Assembly (NCBI RefSeq): GCF_000381925.1
Contig: NZ_KB907310.1
Span: forward strand, 434,001-498,000
DNA length: 64,000 bases
Reading direction: 5' to 3'
From: Nocardia sp. BMG111209
GTDB taxonomy: Bacteria > Actinomycetota > Actinomycetes > Mycobacteriales > Mycobacteriaceae
Positions 8,515 through 17,946 of this stretch are shown here, piece after piece. Within the stretch, counting starts at the first letter, position 1, and every line of letters begins with the position of its first letter. The translations under genes were made by a program, and so were the position numbers. The notes beneath the pieces were generated by a model. The model was given only the letters and a program-made list of their open reading frames with translations, was not told where the DNA came from and made no database searches.

Positions 8515-8781
8515 TTTCCACCCCCTGCGAGGATAGATTTCACACTTGTGCCAACAAACGTATCACTACCTAAGTAGTCTTGTGTCAGATCACAATGCTA
8601 TAACCGCAGAGCAGGGTACGTGTGTGACGAACGTCACATGTAGTACTCGCGATGAGAGGTTTCATCGCGGGTGAATGATTCGTTCTTACAAGTTGCGAAC
8701 ACGGCCGGAACGTTTTCGTGCTACCGGAACGTAGATTGTCTATTTGATTGTCGGTCGTGAGCGAATCATTCTACGCGCAAC
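8515..8781. promoter_or_regulatory. Promoter region of the ketoacyl synthase/AvrD pair
   Basis: An AT-richer gap of 267 bp. TGTGA-CGAACG-TCACA at 8623-8638 is a perfect CRP/GlxR-type site. TTGTG-N6-CACAA (8580-8595) and ACTAC-ctaa-GTAGT (8565-8578) are further inverted repeats near the likely promoter. The downstream end of the lipoprotein gene (stop at 8782) lies at the far side, so all of these serve the minus-strand ketoacyl synthase gene. Confidence 0.6.
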
Positions 8782-9234
8782 CTATGTCGAAGCGTTGACT
8801 TTCCGGTTACCGAGTGGCCGGGCCAATTTCACCTCGAGCGTGCCGAAGACCTCGATCATCGTGCACATGCGGCCCATCGCCTCCGGCAACGTGCCGGCGC
8901 GCAGCGCGACGGTGACGGCGCCGGAGGTCTCGGTGGTGGTCGCGTCGACGCCGTTGCAGTCCGGTGAGCCGATCCGGAAGTTCACCGCGATCCGGTCGTC
9001 GGCGACCCGGCTCCAGCTGTCGAACGCGATCGGCCGCGGGTTGACGATCGCCGGATTGGCGGTGAAGCGGCGGCCGAACTGCGGCTGGGCCTGTTCGGTC
9101 GGCGTGATCGCCGCGGAATCCGAGGCGGCCGAATCGGAACGGGGTCCGGCCTCGCCGGAGTGCCCGCACCCCGACACCACCGCCACCGACAGGGTCAGGA
9201 CGGCGACGGCGCGGGCGAACCGGATCGAGATCAT
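8782..9234 (-). CDS. Putative secreted lipoprotein
   Basis: 150-residue protein with a short basic N-terminus, a hydrophobic stretch and a lipobox VVSGC at residues 19-23, so it is probably diacylated on that Cys and anchored outside the membrane. A Ser/Ala-rich linker follows, then a compact domain with two further Cys (in SPDCNG and GRMCTM) that may form a disulfide. No family is recognised. It is the only gene of its strand here, facing away from the lectin gene. Confidence 0.75.
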   Translation of the reverse strand: MISIRFARAVAVLTLSVAVVSGCGHSGEAGPRSDSAASDSAAITPTEQAQPQFGRRFTANPAIVNPRPIAFDSWSRVADDRIAVNFRIGSPDCNGVDATTTETSGAVTVALRAGTLPEAMGRMCTMIEVFGTLEVKLARPLGNRKVNAST

Positions 9235-9399
9235 GGTCTGCAGAGCCTATCGGCAACGGTCCGCGCGGTCGCGGCGACCGAGTTCGGCTCGAGCAGTGAA
9301 CATTCGGCAACGATCGACCGGGGGCGCCCCGGGCGGCCGTATCGTTCGAGAACGACGTCGAAGCCCGGCCCGTCGACCTTCTCCGGAAAGGATGTTCCT

Positions 9400-9906
9400 G
9401 TGGGCGACATGCTGCACGTAGGTGAGGAACTCGGTCTCGGACAATCGCTGCGCAGCGGTGCGTACACCATGACCCTGCAGCCCGACGGCAATCTGGTGCT
9501 CTGCGAGCCCGACGGCTCGGTGGTCTGGGCGACCCAGACGCACGGCCGGGGCGTGACGCGAGCGGTCCTGCAGTCCGACGGAAATTTCGTGTTGTACCAG
9601 GAGGACGGCGCCCCCGCCTGGGCGACCGACACCCCCGGCCGCGAGGCCGACCGGTTGGTCGTCCAGCCGGATCGCGATGTGGTGTTGTACGGCCGGGACG
9701 GCGGCATGCTGTGGTCCGCGGGTACGCAGACCGACACCCCCATGGAGGTGGCGTCGCGGACCTACACCGTCGCCGACGGCGACACGTTGTGGGCGATCGC
9801 CGAGCGCTTCTACGGCGACGGTAACCGCTTCACCGAGATCGTCTCCGCCAGTGGGCTGTCCGATCCGGACTCGGTGACTCCCGGTCAGGTGCTGACGATT
9901 CCGTAG
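9400..9906 (+). CDS. Bulb-type lectin domain - LysM fusion protein
   Basis: 168-residue two-domain protein. Residues 1-118 form a monocot mannose-binding (bulb-type) lectin with three sheets: LQPDGNLVLC, LQSDGNFVLY and VQPDRDVVLY. Only the second keeps the full QxDxNxVxY sugar-binding motif. Residues about 122-168 are a LysM domain (YTVADGDTLWAIAERFYG to TPGQVLTIP) that binds N-acetylglucosamine polymers such as peptidoglycan. The GTG at 9400 follows GGAAAGGA; ATG at 9409 is an alternative. No signal peptide is seen, so export would have to be unconventional. It may bind cell-wall or surface mannose glycans. Confidence 0.85.
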   Translation: MGDMLHVGEELGLGQSLRSGAYTMTLQPDGNLVLCEPDGSVVWATQTHGRGVTRAVLQSDGNFVLYQEDGAPAWATDTPGREADRLVVQPDRDVVLYGRDGGMLWSAGTQTDTPMEVASRTYTVADGDTLWAIAERFYGDGNRFTEIVSASGLSDPDSVTPGQVLTIP

Positions 9907-9939
9907 CCGGTGCGCCGCGCAGCGGGTGAACACCGCGAG

Positions 9940-9971
9940 CGCCCCGTCACCGTGGATCTGGTGGCGGGGCG
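9940..9971. terminator. Convergent terminator hairpin
   Basis: CGCCCCGTCACC at 9940-9951 pairs with GGTGGCGGGGCG at 9960-9971 with one mismatch. It lies between the lectin gene and the convergent S18 gene. There is no T tract. Confidence 0.6.
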
Positions 9972-9987
9972 GTCCCGATACCGGGAA

Positions 9988-10242
9988 TCAACGGCTGGTG
10001 AACGGCAACAGTGCCATCTCGCGCGCGTTCTTGACCGCCACCGCGACCTGCCGCTGCTGCTGCGGGGTGAGCCCGGTGACCCGCCGGCTGCGGATCTTGC
10101 CGCGATCGGAGATGAACGTGCGCAGCAGGTTCACATCCTTGTAGTCCACCGTCTCGACACCGGCGGCGATCAGCGGGTTCTTCTTCGGGCGCCGCCCCTG
10201 CTCGGCACGGGCCTTCTTCGACGGTGCGCGCTTCACGGCCAT
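9988..10242 (-). CDS. rpsR: 30S ribosomal protein S18, cysteine-free (C-minus) paralogue
   Basis: 84-residue S18. The core [19 protein letters not shown] and the [27 protein letters not shown] end are typical. It has no cysteine, so it is the zinc-independent form; in mycobacteria the equivalent rpsR2 belongs to a Zur-controlled set used under zinc starvation. Here it stands alone, without the rpmB/rpmG/rpsN partners, and no clear Zur box is seen upstream. ATG at 10242 follows GAAGGAC. Confidence 0.93.
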   Translation of the reverse strand: MAVKRAPSKKARAEQGRRPKKNPLIAAGVETVDYKDVNLLRTFISDRGKIRSRRVTGLTPQQQRQVAVAVKNAREMALLPFTSR

Positions 10243-10829
10243 GTCAGCGTCCTTCGTGGTTGCGGAGGGTCTCTTCTCGGTTGCGAGGTCCGGTACGAGG
10301 TCCGGTGGCCGCCGCCGGCGGTGCACCGACTCGTTTCGTGGGGGTGTCCGGGCAGCTCACCCGTGGCGCCCCGATCGAACCATGGTACCGGACCGCACGT
10401 CGCGATCGAGTGGGGCCGGGGGCGCACCCAGCGCTGTCGAAAAAGATCCCCGAAGTGATGACTTCGTGTTCTTCCGCCGATATGCTCGTGCGCGAGGGCG
10501 GGTTCTCCCGGCTCGGGAGAACCCGCTCATCGCCACCGATCGTCCCTGCTCATCGCCGCAGTTCAGCTCCGCCCGAGCAGTTTCGGTGTGCCCCTCTCGT
10601 CGCGGTCCGGTAATCCCTTCGCACTGTTGCGGATCGTCGGAATCCGTGGGCCCCAGCTGATCGACCGCATCCGGTCGAGGCGAGCGGCATCACTTCCGAG
10701 ATGTCACGGAAGCGGACCGTCGCACGGCCACAGGCGAATTCGCGTCGTCGTGGACGGTTCGTACGTCCATCCCGTCGCGGGCCCGTCACATCCTGCCGCA
10801 GGCAACCACAGACGAACGGAGACGATCCC
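10243..10829. other. Gene-free stretch with two hairpins
   Basis: 587 bp with no convincing gene. It holds the promoter for the divergent S18 and VOC genes, CGAAGT-gatg-ACTTCG at 10451-10466, and a very strong hairpin at 10498-10526 described separately. Confidence 0.6.
10498..10526. repeat. Perfect 13-bp inverted repeat, 3-nt loop
   Basis: GCGGGTTCTCCCG (10498-10510), GCT, then CGGGAGAACCCGC (10514-10526). It is too stable to be chance, but it follows no gene and has no T tail. Confidence 0.8.
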
Positions 10830-11627
10830 ATGCCCGTACGCGATACCGCCTGGCCCGAGGGCACCCCTTGCTGGGTGGACTGTCAGGTCGACGATCCGGT
10901 CAAGGCCGGCGAGTTCTACACCGGCCTGTTCGGCTGGGAGATCGGCAGTACCGGGGAGGAGGGCGGCGGCTATCTGATGGCGGACCGCAACGGCCGTTCG
11001 GCGGCCGGCATCGGCCCCAAACAGCAGCCCGGGATGCCCTCGGTCTGGACCACCCACTTCGCCACCGCCGATGCCGACGCGCTCGCCGCCAAGGTCACCG
11101 CGGCCGGCGGTCAGCTGCTCGCGCCGCCGTTCGACGTGCTCGGCGCCGGCCGGATGGTCGTCGCCGCCGACACCACCGGCGGTGTGTTCTCGGGCTGGCA
11201 GGCGCGGGACCATCACGGCGCCGGGGTGTTCAACGAACACGGCGCCTACACCTGGAACGAGCTGCACACCCGCGAGCTCGACACCGCGAAGAAGTTCTAC
11301 GCCGACGTCTTCGGCTACACCTACACCGATATCGGTGACGGGCAGTCGATGCGGTACGCGATGTTCACCGCGCCCGGCGCGCAGGACGCCGCGGGCGGTA
11401 TGAACGACGACACCCTGATGCCCGGCGACCCGATGCCCAGCTACTGGCTGACCTGGTTCCAGTTCGACGACGCGGATGCGGGCGTCGCGCGGGCCGTCGA
11501 ACTCGGCGCCACCGTGCTGATGCCGGCCGCCGACACCCCCGCCGGCCGGATGGCCATCGTGATGGCGCCGCAGGGCGAGGTCTTCGGCCTCATCGACACC
11601 AACGTGCGCGTCGGCGAATTCCAGTAG
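10830..11627 (+). CDS. VOC family protein, two glyoxalase/bleomycin-resistance domains
   Basis: 265-residue cytosolic protein of two repeated VOC (vicinal oxygen chelate) halves. The first begins near CWVDCQVDDPVKAGEFYTG; the second near TWNELHTRELDTAKKFYADV. The pattern is that of the actinobacterial VOC family that acts on hydroxylated or reactive small molecules; the substrate is unknown. ATG at 10830 was chosen because the family start PVRDTAWPEGTPCW follows at once. It is monocistronic and followed by a strong hairpin. Confidence 0.85.
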   Translation: MPVRDTAWPEGTPCWVDCQVDDPVKAGEFYTGLFGWEIGSTGEEGGGYLMADRNGRSAAGIGPKQQPGMPSVWTTHFATADADALAAKVTAAGGQLLAPPFDVLGAGRMVVAADTTGGVFSGWQARDHHGAGVFNEHGAYTWNELHTRELDTAKKFYADVFGYTYTDIGDGQSMRYAMFTAPGAQDAAGGMNDDTLMPGDPMPSYWLTWFQFDDADAGVARAVELGATVLMPAADTPAGRMAIVMAPQGEVFGLIDTNVRVGEFQ

Positions 11628-11640
11628 GGCACAACGACAT

Positions 11641-11675
11641 CCGGGCCGATCGCACGTGATGTGCGATCGGCCCGG
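11641..11675. terminator. Bidirectional terminator hairpin
   Basis: CCGGGCCGATCGCAC (11641-11655) pairs perfectly with its complement at 11661-11675 around a 5-nt loop. It is placed between the VOC gene and the convergent MHYT gene. Confidence 0.75.
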
Positions 11676-11711
11676 AAACCCTTGCCGTACTGCGCTTTTC
11701 GCCGGTCGCGA

Positions 11712-12509
11712 TCAGCCGATCGGTGTCGGGGTGCGCGACGGCTTGCGGGGTCGCGGCGGCGGCGTGGTCGAGCGCGCCTTGGCCATCACCCGCGCGGTCC
11801 GGTCCGGCGCCACCAGGACCGCGGTGATCGGCACCGCCAGCGACAGGGTGCCCAGCACGAACACGGGTACGAAGAGCGTGAACAGATCCTCGCCGGTCGG
11901 CGGCGCCGTCGCCTTGTCGACGTGCACGCCGACACCGAACATGCCGAGGTAGTGCATACCCGTCACCGCCAGCGCGACCACGGCCGCGGCGGCGGTGAGC
12001 AATCCGATCGAATAGATCCGCAGCGATACCCAGAGCACGCCGACCGCGATGACGATCGCCGCGACCAGCACCTCGATCGTGGCGGCCACCGACACCTGCA
12101 CCGAACCCTGCACCCGGATGGCGCCCAGCGCCAGATAGTGCGTGACGCCGATGCCCACGCCGGTCACGACGCTCGCGGTGATCAGCTTGCCGGAGCGGAC
12201 CTCCCGGCCGGCCAGCAACAGTCCGGCCAGGATCGACACGATCGCCAGGATCGCGCTGCCCACGGTTCGGGTCAGGTCGTAGCGGACGACACCGGTCGGC
12301 GCGCCCATACCGAGCATGTTCACGTACACCGCGAGCCAGATGCCGACGCCGCCGATCGACACCGATCCCGCGACCAGCCAGACCATCCGGAAGTGCGCGG
12401 TGACCGACATCGTCGACTGCCGCACGCAGGCGAATCCGACCACCGCACCCGCCAGCGACACCACGATCGCGAGACCGAGTACCCAATACCCCATCGTGAA
12501 GTAGGTCAT
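11712..12509 (-). CDS. MHYT domain integral membrane protein
   Basis: 265-residue protein with about seven membrane segments and the MHYT pattern repeated: a degenerate VNMLGM, then GVTHYLAL and GMHYLGM, whose Met/His residues are proposed to bind copper and sense small gases such as oxygen or NO. A proline/arginine-rich cytoplasmic tail follows. It has no output domain, unlike MHYT-GGDEF proteins. It starts 7 bp after the cvnD stop, so it is the fifth gene of the conservon and may be the sensor or effector for that signalling complex. Confidence 0.85.
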   Translation of the reverse strand: MTYFTMGYWVLGLAIVVSLAGAVVGFACVRQSTMSVTAHFRMVWLVAGSVSIGGVGIWLAVYVNMLGMGAPTGVVRYDLTRTVGSAILAIVSILAGLLLAGREVRSGKLITASVVTGVGIGVTHYLALGAIRVQGSVQVSVAATIEVLVAAIVIAVGVLWVSLRIYSIGLLTAAAAVVALAVTGMHYLGMFGVGVHVDKATAPPTGEDLFTLFVPVFVLGTLSLAVPITAVLVAPDRTARVMAKARSTTPPPRPRKPSRTPTPIG

Positions 12510-12516
12510 CAGTTCG

Positions 12517-13320
12517 TCACCCCCGTCGGACCGTCTCCGCCTCCCGCTGCTGGGCGGTCAGCCGTTTGATCGCGTATTCGGTGACGGTCGCCAGCGAACG
12601 CCGCACCTCCATCGGGTTGCGGGCGTCCACCTCCATCATGGGAACTCCGGCGCGCACCGAGAGTGCCTGTCGCAGTTCGGATTCCGGGAAGCGCGGCGCA
12701 TCCGGGAAGCGGTTGACCGCGACCAGGAAGGGCAGGTTGCGCGCCTCGAAGAAGTCCACCGCGGCGAAACTGTCCTCGATCCGGCGGGTGTCGACCAGCA
12801 CCACGGCGCCGATCGCGCCACGGATGAGGTCGTCCCACATGAACCAGAATCGCTTCTGGCCGGGTGTCCCGAACAGGTAGAGGGTCAGGTTGCCGGGCAG
12901 CATGATGCGGCCGAAATCCATGGCGACCGTGGTGGTCTGCTTGGTCGGGGTCGCGGACAGATCGTCGACGCCGTCGGAGACGCCGGTCACCATCGCCTCG
13001 GTGCGCAGCGGCACGATCTCCGACACGGTCCCCACGAAGGTCGTCTTGCCGACGCCGAACCCGCCGGCCACCACGATCTTGGTGGAGGCGGTGCGAGCGT
13101 CGACCTCCGGCGCGGCTTGCCGCGGTCCGGCGGGATTCTGGTAGCCGGACCCGGAATTCGGGTGGGGCGGCGCCGCATTCGGGTAGGGCGGCGCGGGCGG
13201 TGTCTGATAGGGCATTTGCGAATTCTGGTAGGGCACCGAGGAATTCGGGTGCGAAACGGGAGGGTTCGAATAGCTCTGGTCGGCGGGGCGGCCCGGGATG
13301 TCAGAGCGCACGGAGTCCAC
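12517..13320 (-). CDS. cvnD: Conservon GTP-binding protein CvnD
   Basis: 267-residue small-GTPase-like protein with G1 GGFGVGKTT near residue 86 and G3 FGTPGQ. The long DTRRIEDSFAAVDFFEA region and NRFPD (degenerate N/TKxD) are typical of CvnD. An extra N-terminal 75 residues rich in Pro, Asn, Tyr and Gln (repeats of the type PYQN/PPHPNS) precede the G domain. Its start overlaps the cvnC end by 20 bp. In Streptomyces, cvn proteins form a membrane complex resembling a G-protein-coupled receptor system. Confidence 0.9.
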   Translation of the reverse strand: MDSVRSDIPGRPADQSYSNPPVSHPNSSVPYQNSQMPYQTPPAPPYPNAAPPHPNSGSGYQNPAGPRQAAPEVDARTASTKIVVAGGFGVGKTTFVGTVSEIVPLRTEAMVTGVSDGVDDLSATPTKQTTTVAMDFGRIMLPGNLTLYLFGTPGQKRFWFMWDDLIRGAIGAVVLVDTRRIEDSFAAVDFFEARNLPFLVAVNRFPDAPRFPESELRQALSVRAGVPMMEVDARNPMEVRRSLATVTEYAIKRLTAQQREAETVRRG

Positions 13321-13675
13321 GCAGTGTCCTCTCCATCAAAGAACGACGTTCGTCGAAGCTCGCGTCCTCGCTCAGCGTCGTGTGCACCCGCAGGGTTCCG
13401 GCGACCACCAGGTCGCCGATCACCACCCGGACCATGCCCAGCGGCCGCTGCAGGTGTGCCGCGATCTCGGCCACCGACAGCCGCGACGAGCCGAGTCGCA
13501 GGATATCGGTGCGGACATCGCCGGCCGGCCAGTCGAACTGGTTGGCGTACGGCAGTGTCTCCACCACCGCCTCCATCGGGAGATCGACCACCGGCTCGGT
13601 GCGGCCGGAGGTCAGGGCATAAGGACGTACACGCGTGGTTGGCCGGCCGGATCCGGACCCGAAGGAGCTGGACAT
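13301..13675 (-). CDS. cvnC: DUF742 protein CvnC
   Basis: 124-residue DUF742 protein. It has the typical TRVRPYALTSGRT start, a winged-helix-like core (LSVAEIAAHLQRPLGMVRVVIGD) and the C-terminal MERTLRGLRAL. It is the third conservon gene, 7 bp after cvnB and overlapping cvnD. Its biochemical role is not established; it may bridge the roadblock protein and the GTPase. Confidence 0.92.
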   Translation of the reverse strand: MSSSFGSGSGRPTTRVRPYALTSGRTEPVVDLPMEAVVETLPYANQFDWPAGDVRTDILRLGSSRLSVAEIAAHLQRPLGMVRVVIGDLVVAGTLRVHTTLSEDASFDERRSLMERTLRGLRAL

Positions 13676-13682
13676 CGCACGC

Positions 13683-14093
13683 TCAGACCGCTGTTCGAGC
13701 GGTGGCTTGGACCACCGACCCGACCCGGTCGACCAGCAGCGCCATCTCGTAGCCGATGCGGCCGATATCGTGCTGCTTGTTGGCCAGCACCGCCAGGTGC
13801 GAACCGTTGCCGACGCTCATGACCAGCAGGTAGCCGCGCTGCATGTCGACGATCGACTGCATCACCTTGCCGCCGTTGAACAACTGCGCCGCTCCCGCCG
13901 ACAGGCTGGCGAGCCCGGCGGTGACGGCCGCGAGCTGTTCGGCGCGGTCCGACGGGAGATGCGGGCTGGTGGCCTGCAGCAGGCCGTCCGCGGAAACCAG
14001 AACAGCGTGCGAAACCCCGGGAACGTCTCGGGTGAAGCGCGTGACCAGCCAGTTCAGGTTCTCGTCGGTGGTGCTCTGCGAGGTGCTACTCAT
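13683..14093 (-). CDS. cvnB: Roadblock/LC7 domain protein CvnB
   Basis: 136-residue roadblock/LC7 protein, with [30 protein letters not shown] at its N-terminal half as in the family. Members interact with small GTPases, here CvnD. Its ATG overlaps the cvnA stop in an ATGA, giving tight coupling. Confidence 0.93.
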   Translation of the reverse strand: MSSTSQSTTDENLNWLVTRFTRDVPGVSHAVLVSADGLLQATSPHLPSDRAEQLAAVTAGLASLSAGAAQLFNGGKVMQSIVDMQRGYLLVMSVGNGSHLAVLANKQHDIGRIGYEMALLVDRVGSVVQATARTAV

Positions 14094-16843
14094 GCGGGGC
14101 CTCCGTCGTTGTTCTGCGCGTTGGCCCGCCCGCTGCGGACGCCGCTCAGATGCCTGGACAAGTTGTTGCGGATCTCGTCGGGATCCGGGTTGGAGTTGTC
14201 GGTGGCCGGGGCCAGACCGCCCGGCACCAGTTGTGCACCGGGTTGCCGGATCGGCAGCCCGCCGACGGTGTGATTGACCGCGGATGGATTACTCGCGTCC
14301 GCTGCCGCCGCCCAGCCGGCGTCGGCGGGTGACGACCAGACCTCCGCGGAACTGTTCGATGACGGTTCCACCAGCCACTCCGAGACCATTCGTTGATAGA
14401 TCGGCGTCGGAGCCTCGCGTCCGACCGGACGCAGACCCCCTTGCGTGGCCGGAGCTGCGGTCCGGCCCCCCTGCTGTTGGTGTTGCACACCGGGATATCC
14501 GGTCCGCGCGGCCGCCATCACCGTGGTGCGCTCGATCGGCGCCGGTTCGGGCATCCGCGGCGGCTCCGGCGCTCGTGGCGGCGCCGGCGGTGCGGGCGGA
14601 TAATCCTCGGCCTCCGCCCAGATGTCGATCGGCGGCTCGGCCGCCCGCGACGGCGGCGCCCAGCCCGGGGCCGGACGGCCCTCCGGGTCCACCACCGGCG
14701 TGAAATATCCGGTATCGGCTGCGGGCGAGGGCATTCCGCCGCCGAATCGGCCGACCGGCTGCGGTTCGGTGGTCTCACCGACCGGTGTCAGGCGGGTGAT
14801 CTGCGGCGCCGGGATATCGCTGACCGGCCCGGCGGGCCGGCGCTGCGGCAGTCCGGAGGTGGTCATCCCGAACGCGGCCGGCGCCGGTGCCGGCTCCGGG
14901 ACGTTCGGCACCGCGGTGAGTACCCGCGGCTGTTCCGGCGCCGGGAGGGCGGCGACCGGGGCCGGGTAGGCCGAGGTGATCGGCTGCGGCGTGGGCGCGT
15001 TGTCCGGCACCGGCGACACCAGGCTGCCGGGCAGGTGCACGCTCGCCGTGATGCCCGGCTGCTGCGCCATGGTCGAGGTGCGGCGCATGCTGACCGTGAT
15101 GCTGTGCCGCTGCGCGAGCCGGCCGACCACGAAAAGACCCATGCGGCGGGCGGTTTCGATGTTGACCTCACCACCGGAGGCGAGCCGCTCGTTGATGCCG
15201 CGCAGATCGTCGCTGGACATGCCCAGGCCGCGGTCGGTGATCTCGATCAGATAGCCACCGTCGACGGCCCGGGCCACCGAGACCGCCACCGGCGTGCTCG
15301 GCGGCGAGTAGCGCAGCGCGTTGTCGATCAGCTCGGCCAGCAGGTGCTCGATGTCGACCGCGGGCTCACCGGCGACGATGCCGTCCGGCACCGCGCCGAT
15401 CTCGACCCGCTGGTAGTCCTCCACCTGGGAGACCGCACTCCACAGCATGTCCGAGAGCGCCACCGGCGGCAGATGACCGCGGCGCAGCGCGGTACCGGCG
15501 AGCACCAGCAGGTTGTCGCCGTTACGGCGCATGCGGGTGGCCATGTGGTCGAGCCGGAACAGGCTCTGCAGCCGCTCGGAATCGTCCTCGTCGCGTTCGA
15601 GTTCCTCGATCAGGGTCAGCTGCTGTTCCACCAGCGACTGGCTCCGGCGCGAGAGGGTCTCGAACATGTTGCCGATCTGCAGGCGCAGACGGGCCTGCTC
15701 GGCGGCGAGATGCAGGGCCACGCGGTGGATGTCGTCGACGGCTCGGGCGAGCTGACCGACTTCCTCGGTGGTGTTCACGTCGATCGGGGTGATCTCCGGG
15801 GTGTCGCCACCGTCGCGCACCACCTCCAGCTCCTGGGGCAGGTCGACGTGCGCGACCTGCAGTGCGCCGCTTCGCAGTCGGCGCACCGGCACGACCAACG
15901 AGCGGGCGACCGCCAGGGCGAGGGCGAGACCGGCCAGCAGCATCGCGATCACCACCGCGACGTCACGCAACACGCTGGAGTGCGCGGTCGTGGTCCGCGC
16001 GGCCAAGCGGCTGTCGATGGAATCGACCAGGTGACTGTCGATCTGGTTGTAGGCGTCGAGGCTGGCCTGCAGCGACGCCGCGCCCTGCGCCTGATCCGGC
16101 TTGTCCTGGCCGAATGCGGCCATCCGGGCCTGGGCCGCCGCCATCAGCTTGTCCTCGCCGATCGCGTTGGTCGGTTCGAGCTGCTGGTACTGGGCGATCA
16201 TGACCATCTCGCCGCCGAGTGCGACCAGCAACTGGCTGCGCATCGCCGGAGCGGCCTCGATCGCGCCGGCGAGCATGTACTGATTCATCAGCAGGCGCCG
16301 GCCGGTCATGGTGGTACCGAGCTGGAGGAAGGTCCGCTCGATGGTGTTCTCCTCCGCGGACGGCGATCGGTTGATCGCGCCGAGGATGTGCGCTGCGACG
16401 TCGTCCATCTGCTGGCCGATCACATTCGGCGGGCTGGAACGCAGTCCACTGCGCATGGTTCGGCCGGCCGAGACGGCCGCCGACAATTCCGTACTGACCT
16501 GGCTGTCGGCCCGCACCGTCCGCAGTGCGGTGTCGAGGTCGGCCGCGGCCTGGTCGAAGTGTGCCGACACTTTGTCCAGTGCCGCATCATTTCCCGTGCC
16601 CTGGTCCGCCATCGCCGTGAGACCCAGTTGCTCGGTCGCCTGACCGAACACCAGCATCGGCCGAATGATCTTGACCTGCTCGGCCGCCGCGTTCAACTCG
16701 GAGATCTTGCTCAATCCGTCGTTGATGCGGAGGACCGCGAAGATCGAGGCCAGGACGACCGGTAGGAGCAGCACGATGCCGACCTTGCTCGTCACGGACA
16801 GGTTGGACAGACTCGTCTGCCATCGCCGCGGTGCTGTGCCCAT
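14090..16843 (-). CDS. cvnA: Sensor kinase-like protein CvnA (nitrate-sensor type)
   Basis: 917-residue membrane protein heading cvnABCD. TM1 is near residues 20-40 ([18 protein letters not shown]), an extracytoplasmic helical nitrate/nitrite-sensor domain reaches to about residue 290, and TM2 is at [21 protein letters not shown] region and a coiled region follow, then an ATPase domain with the N box [12 protein letters not shown] and G1 DRGLGMSS. Residues from about 620 are a proline/alanine-rich disordered tail. I did not find a convincing HisKA phosphorylation site, as is common in conservon kinases, so it may signal without phosphotransfer. Confidence 0.9.
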   Translation of the reverse strand: MGTAPRRWQTSLSNLSVTSKVGIVLLLPVVLASIFAVLRINDGLSKISELNAAAEQVKIIRPMLVFGQATEQLGLTAMADQGTGNDAALDKVSAHFDQAAADLDTALRTVRADSQVSTELSAAVSAGRTMRSGLRSSPPNVIGQQMDDVAAHILGAINRSPSAEENTIERTFLQLGTTMTGRRLLMNQYMLAGAIEAAPAMRSQLLVALGGEMVMIAQYQQLEPTNAIGEDKLMAAAQARMAAFGQDKPDQAQGAASLQASLDAYNQIDSHLVDSIDSRLAARTTTAHSSVLRDVAVVIAMLLAGLALALAVARSLVVPVRRLRSGALQVAHVDLPQELEVVRDGGDTPEITPIDVNTTEEVGQLARAVDDIHRVALHLAAEQARLRLQIGNMFETLSRRSQSLVEQQLTLIEELERDEDDSERLQSLFRLDHMATRMRRNGDNLLVLAGTALRRGHLPPVALSDMLWSAVSQVEDYQRVEIGAVPDGIVAGEPAVDIEHLLAELIDNALRYSPPSTPVAVSVARAVDGGYLIEITDRGLGMSSDDLRGINERLASGGEVNIETARRMGLFVVGRLAQRHSITVSMRRTSTMAQQPGITASVHLPGSLVSPVPDNAPTPQPITSAYPAPVAALPAPEQPRVLTAVPNVPEPAPAPAAFGMTTSGLPQRRPAGPVSDIPAPQITRLTPVGETTEPQPVGRFGGGMPSPAADTGYFTPVVDPEGRPAPGWAPPSRAAEPPIDIWAEAEDYPPAPPAPPRAPEPPRMPEPAPIERTTVMAAARTGYPGVQHQQQGGRTAAPATQGGLRPVGREAPTPIYQRMVSEWLVEPSSNSSAEVWSSPADAGWAAAADASNPSAVNHTVGGLPIRQPGAQLVPGGLAPATDNSNPDPDEIRNNLSRHLSGVRSGRANAQNNDGGPA

Positions 16844-17223
16844 CCCGCTTCCGTCGCCTCCGCTCGCGTATTGCCTCCGGTTCCAACCCAGCCCTGACGA
16901 AAACCAGGCCGCCTCAGTTCATCCCACGTCGGATTTGTAAGGGGACGGCCGTGATGTATTGACTGGTCGGGTCAAAGGGTTGAGAACCAACTAGAGGTCG
17001 TCTTTTATCGCAGGTAACATACCGTGCGGGGTCCGGTACGGCAATCCGAGCGCTCGGGGTGCTGGATTTCGAATACCAGGTCGGCGCAACGACTTTCGCA
17101 TTCACGCCAACATCGGACCGATCGCCCTCCGGAATAATCGCAGGTCACCGCTCAGGGAATGTGTGGCGTGTCGCAAGTGCGCTTCTCAGTGGACTCTCAG
17201 TCGGCACGGTCAGACTGGACGTC
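16844..17223. other. 380-bp divergent regulatory gap, cvnA / mprA
   Basis: No gene. It must hold the cvnA and mprA promoters. TTGAC-N7-GTCAA at 16959-16975 and GGTT-gag-AACC at 16978-16988 are short inverted repeats on the cvnA side. The MprA-type direct repeat lies close to mprA. Confidence 0.6.
17184..17201 (+). promoter_or_regulatory. MprA box upstream of mprA
   Basis: Direct repeat TCTCAGT-N4-TCTCAGT, 23 bp before the mprA ATG. The MprA binding site in M. tuberculosis is known as two loosely conserved direct repeats. The same repeat with the same 4-bp spacing occurs before pepD, which supports autoregulation. Confidence 0.75.
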
Positions 17224-17913
17224 ATGCGCATTCTGGTAGTCGACGACGACCGCGCGGTCCGGGAATCGCTGCGCCGGTCGCTGACGTTCAACGGCTACTC
17301 CGTCGATTTGGCGGTCGACGGGGTCGACGCACTCGACAAAGTGGCCGGTCAACGACCCGATGCGCTCGTACTCGACGTGATGATGCCGCGGCTGGACGGA
17401 CTCGAGGTGTGCCGGCGGCTGCGCAGCACCGGCGATGACCTGCCGATATTGGTCCTCACCGCGCGCGACTCGGTCTCGGAACGGGTCGCGGGTCTGGACG
17501 CCGGCGCGGACGACTATCTCCCGAAACCGTTCGCTCTGGAAGAATTGCTCGCGCGACTGCGGGCCCTGTTGCGGCGCACCGCCACCGGTGATCTCGCGGA
17601 GATCTCGGAGGCAATGCAATTCGCGGATCTGTCCCTGGATCCGGTGACCCGGGAAGTTTCCCGTGGCGAGCGGGCCATCAGTCTCACCCGCACCGAGTTC
17701 TCGTTGCTGGAGATGCTGATGGCCAACCCGCGCCGGGTACTCACTCGCGGCCGGATCCTGGAGGAGGTCTGGGGCTACGACTTCCCCACATCCGGTAACG
17801 CACTGGAGGTGTACATCGGTTATCTGCGGCGCAAGACCGAGGCCGAGGGTGAGCCCCGGCTGATCCACACCGTGCGGGGGGTCGGATACGTGTTGCGGGA
17901 GACTCCGCCGTGA
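17224..17913 (+). CDS. mprA: Response regulator MprA
   Basis: 229-residue OmpR/PhoB-type regulator. The receiver domain (1-120) has VVDDD, the phospho-acceptor Asp in [12 protein letters not shown], and Lys in LPKPF. The winged-helix domain starts near residue 130 ([21 protein letters not shown]). It is nearly identical in pattern to mycobacterial MprA (230 residues) and ends in the same [13 protein letters not shown] at 17224 was chosen over longer starts by this match. It directs the envelope-stress response with MprB and is followed by mprB, pepD and moaB2. Confidence 0.96.
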   Translation: MRILVVDDDRAVRESLRRSLTFNGYSVDLAVDGVDALDKVAGQRPDALVLDVMMPRLDGLEVCRRLRSTGDDLPILVLTARDSVSERVAGLDAGADDYLPKPFALEELLARLRALLRRTATGDLAEISEAMQFADLSLDPVTREVSRGERAISLTRTEFSLLEMLMANPRRVLTRGRILEEVWGYDFPTSGNALEVYIGYLRRKTEAEGEPRLIHTVRGVGYVLRETPP

Positions 17914-17946
17914 GTCTCGTCACTCGTTCCGTCGTGGGGTGTTGAC

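Noticed and set aside
8580..8595. TTGTG-N6-CACAA as a second CRP site
   Set aside because: The TGTG and CACA halves are 6 bp apart rather than 8, so the geometry does not fit CRP.
14393..16765. 790-codon open frame opposite cvnA
   Set aside because: Antisense shadow of cvnA with Arg/His/Gly-rich low-complexity product.
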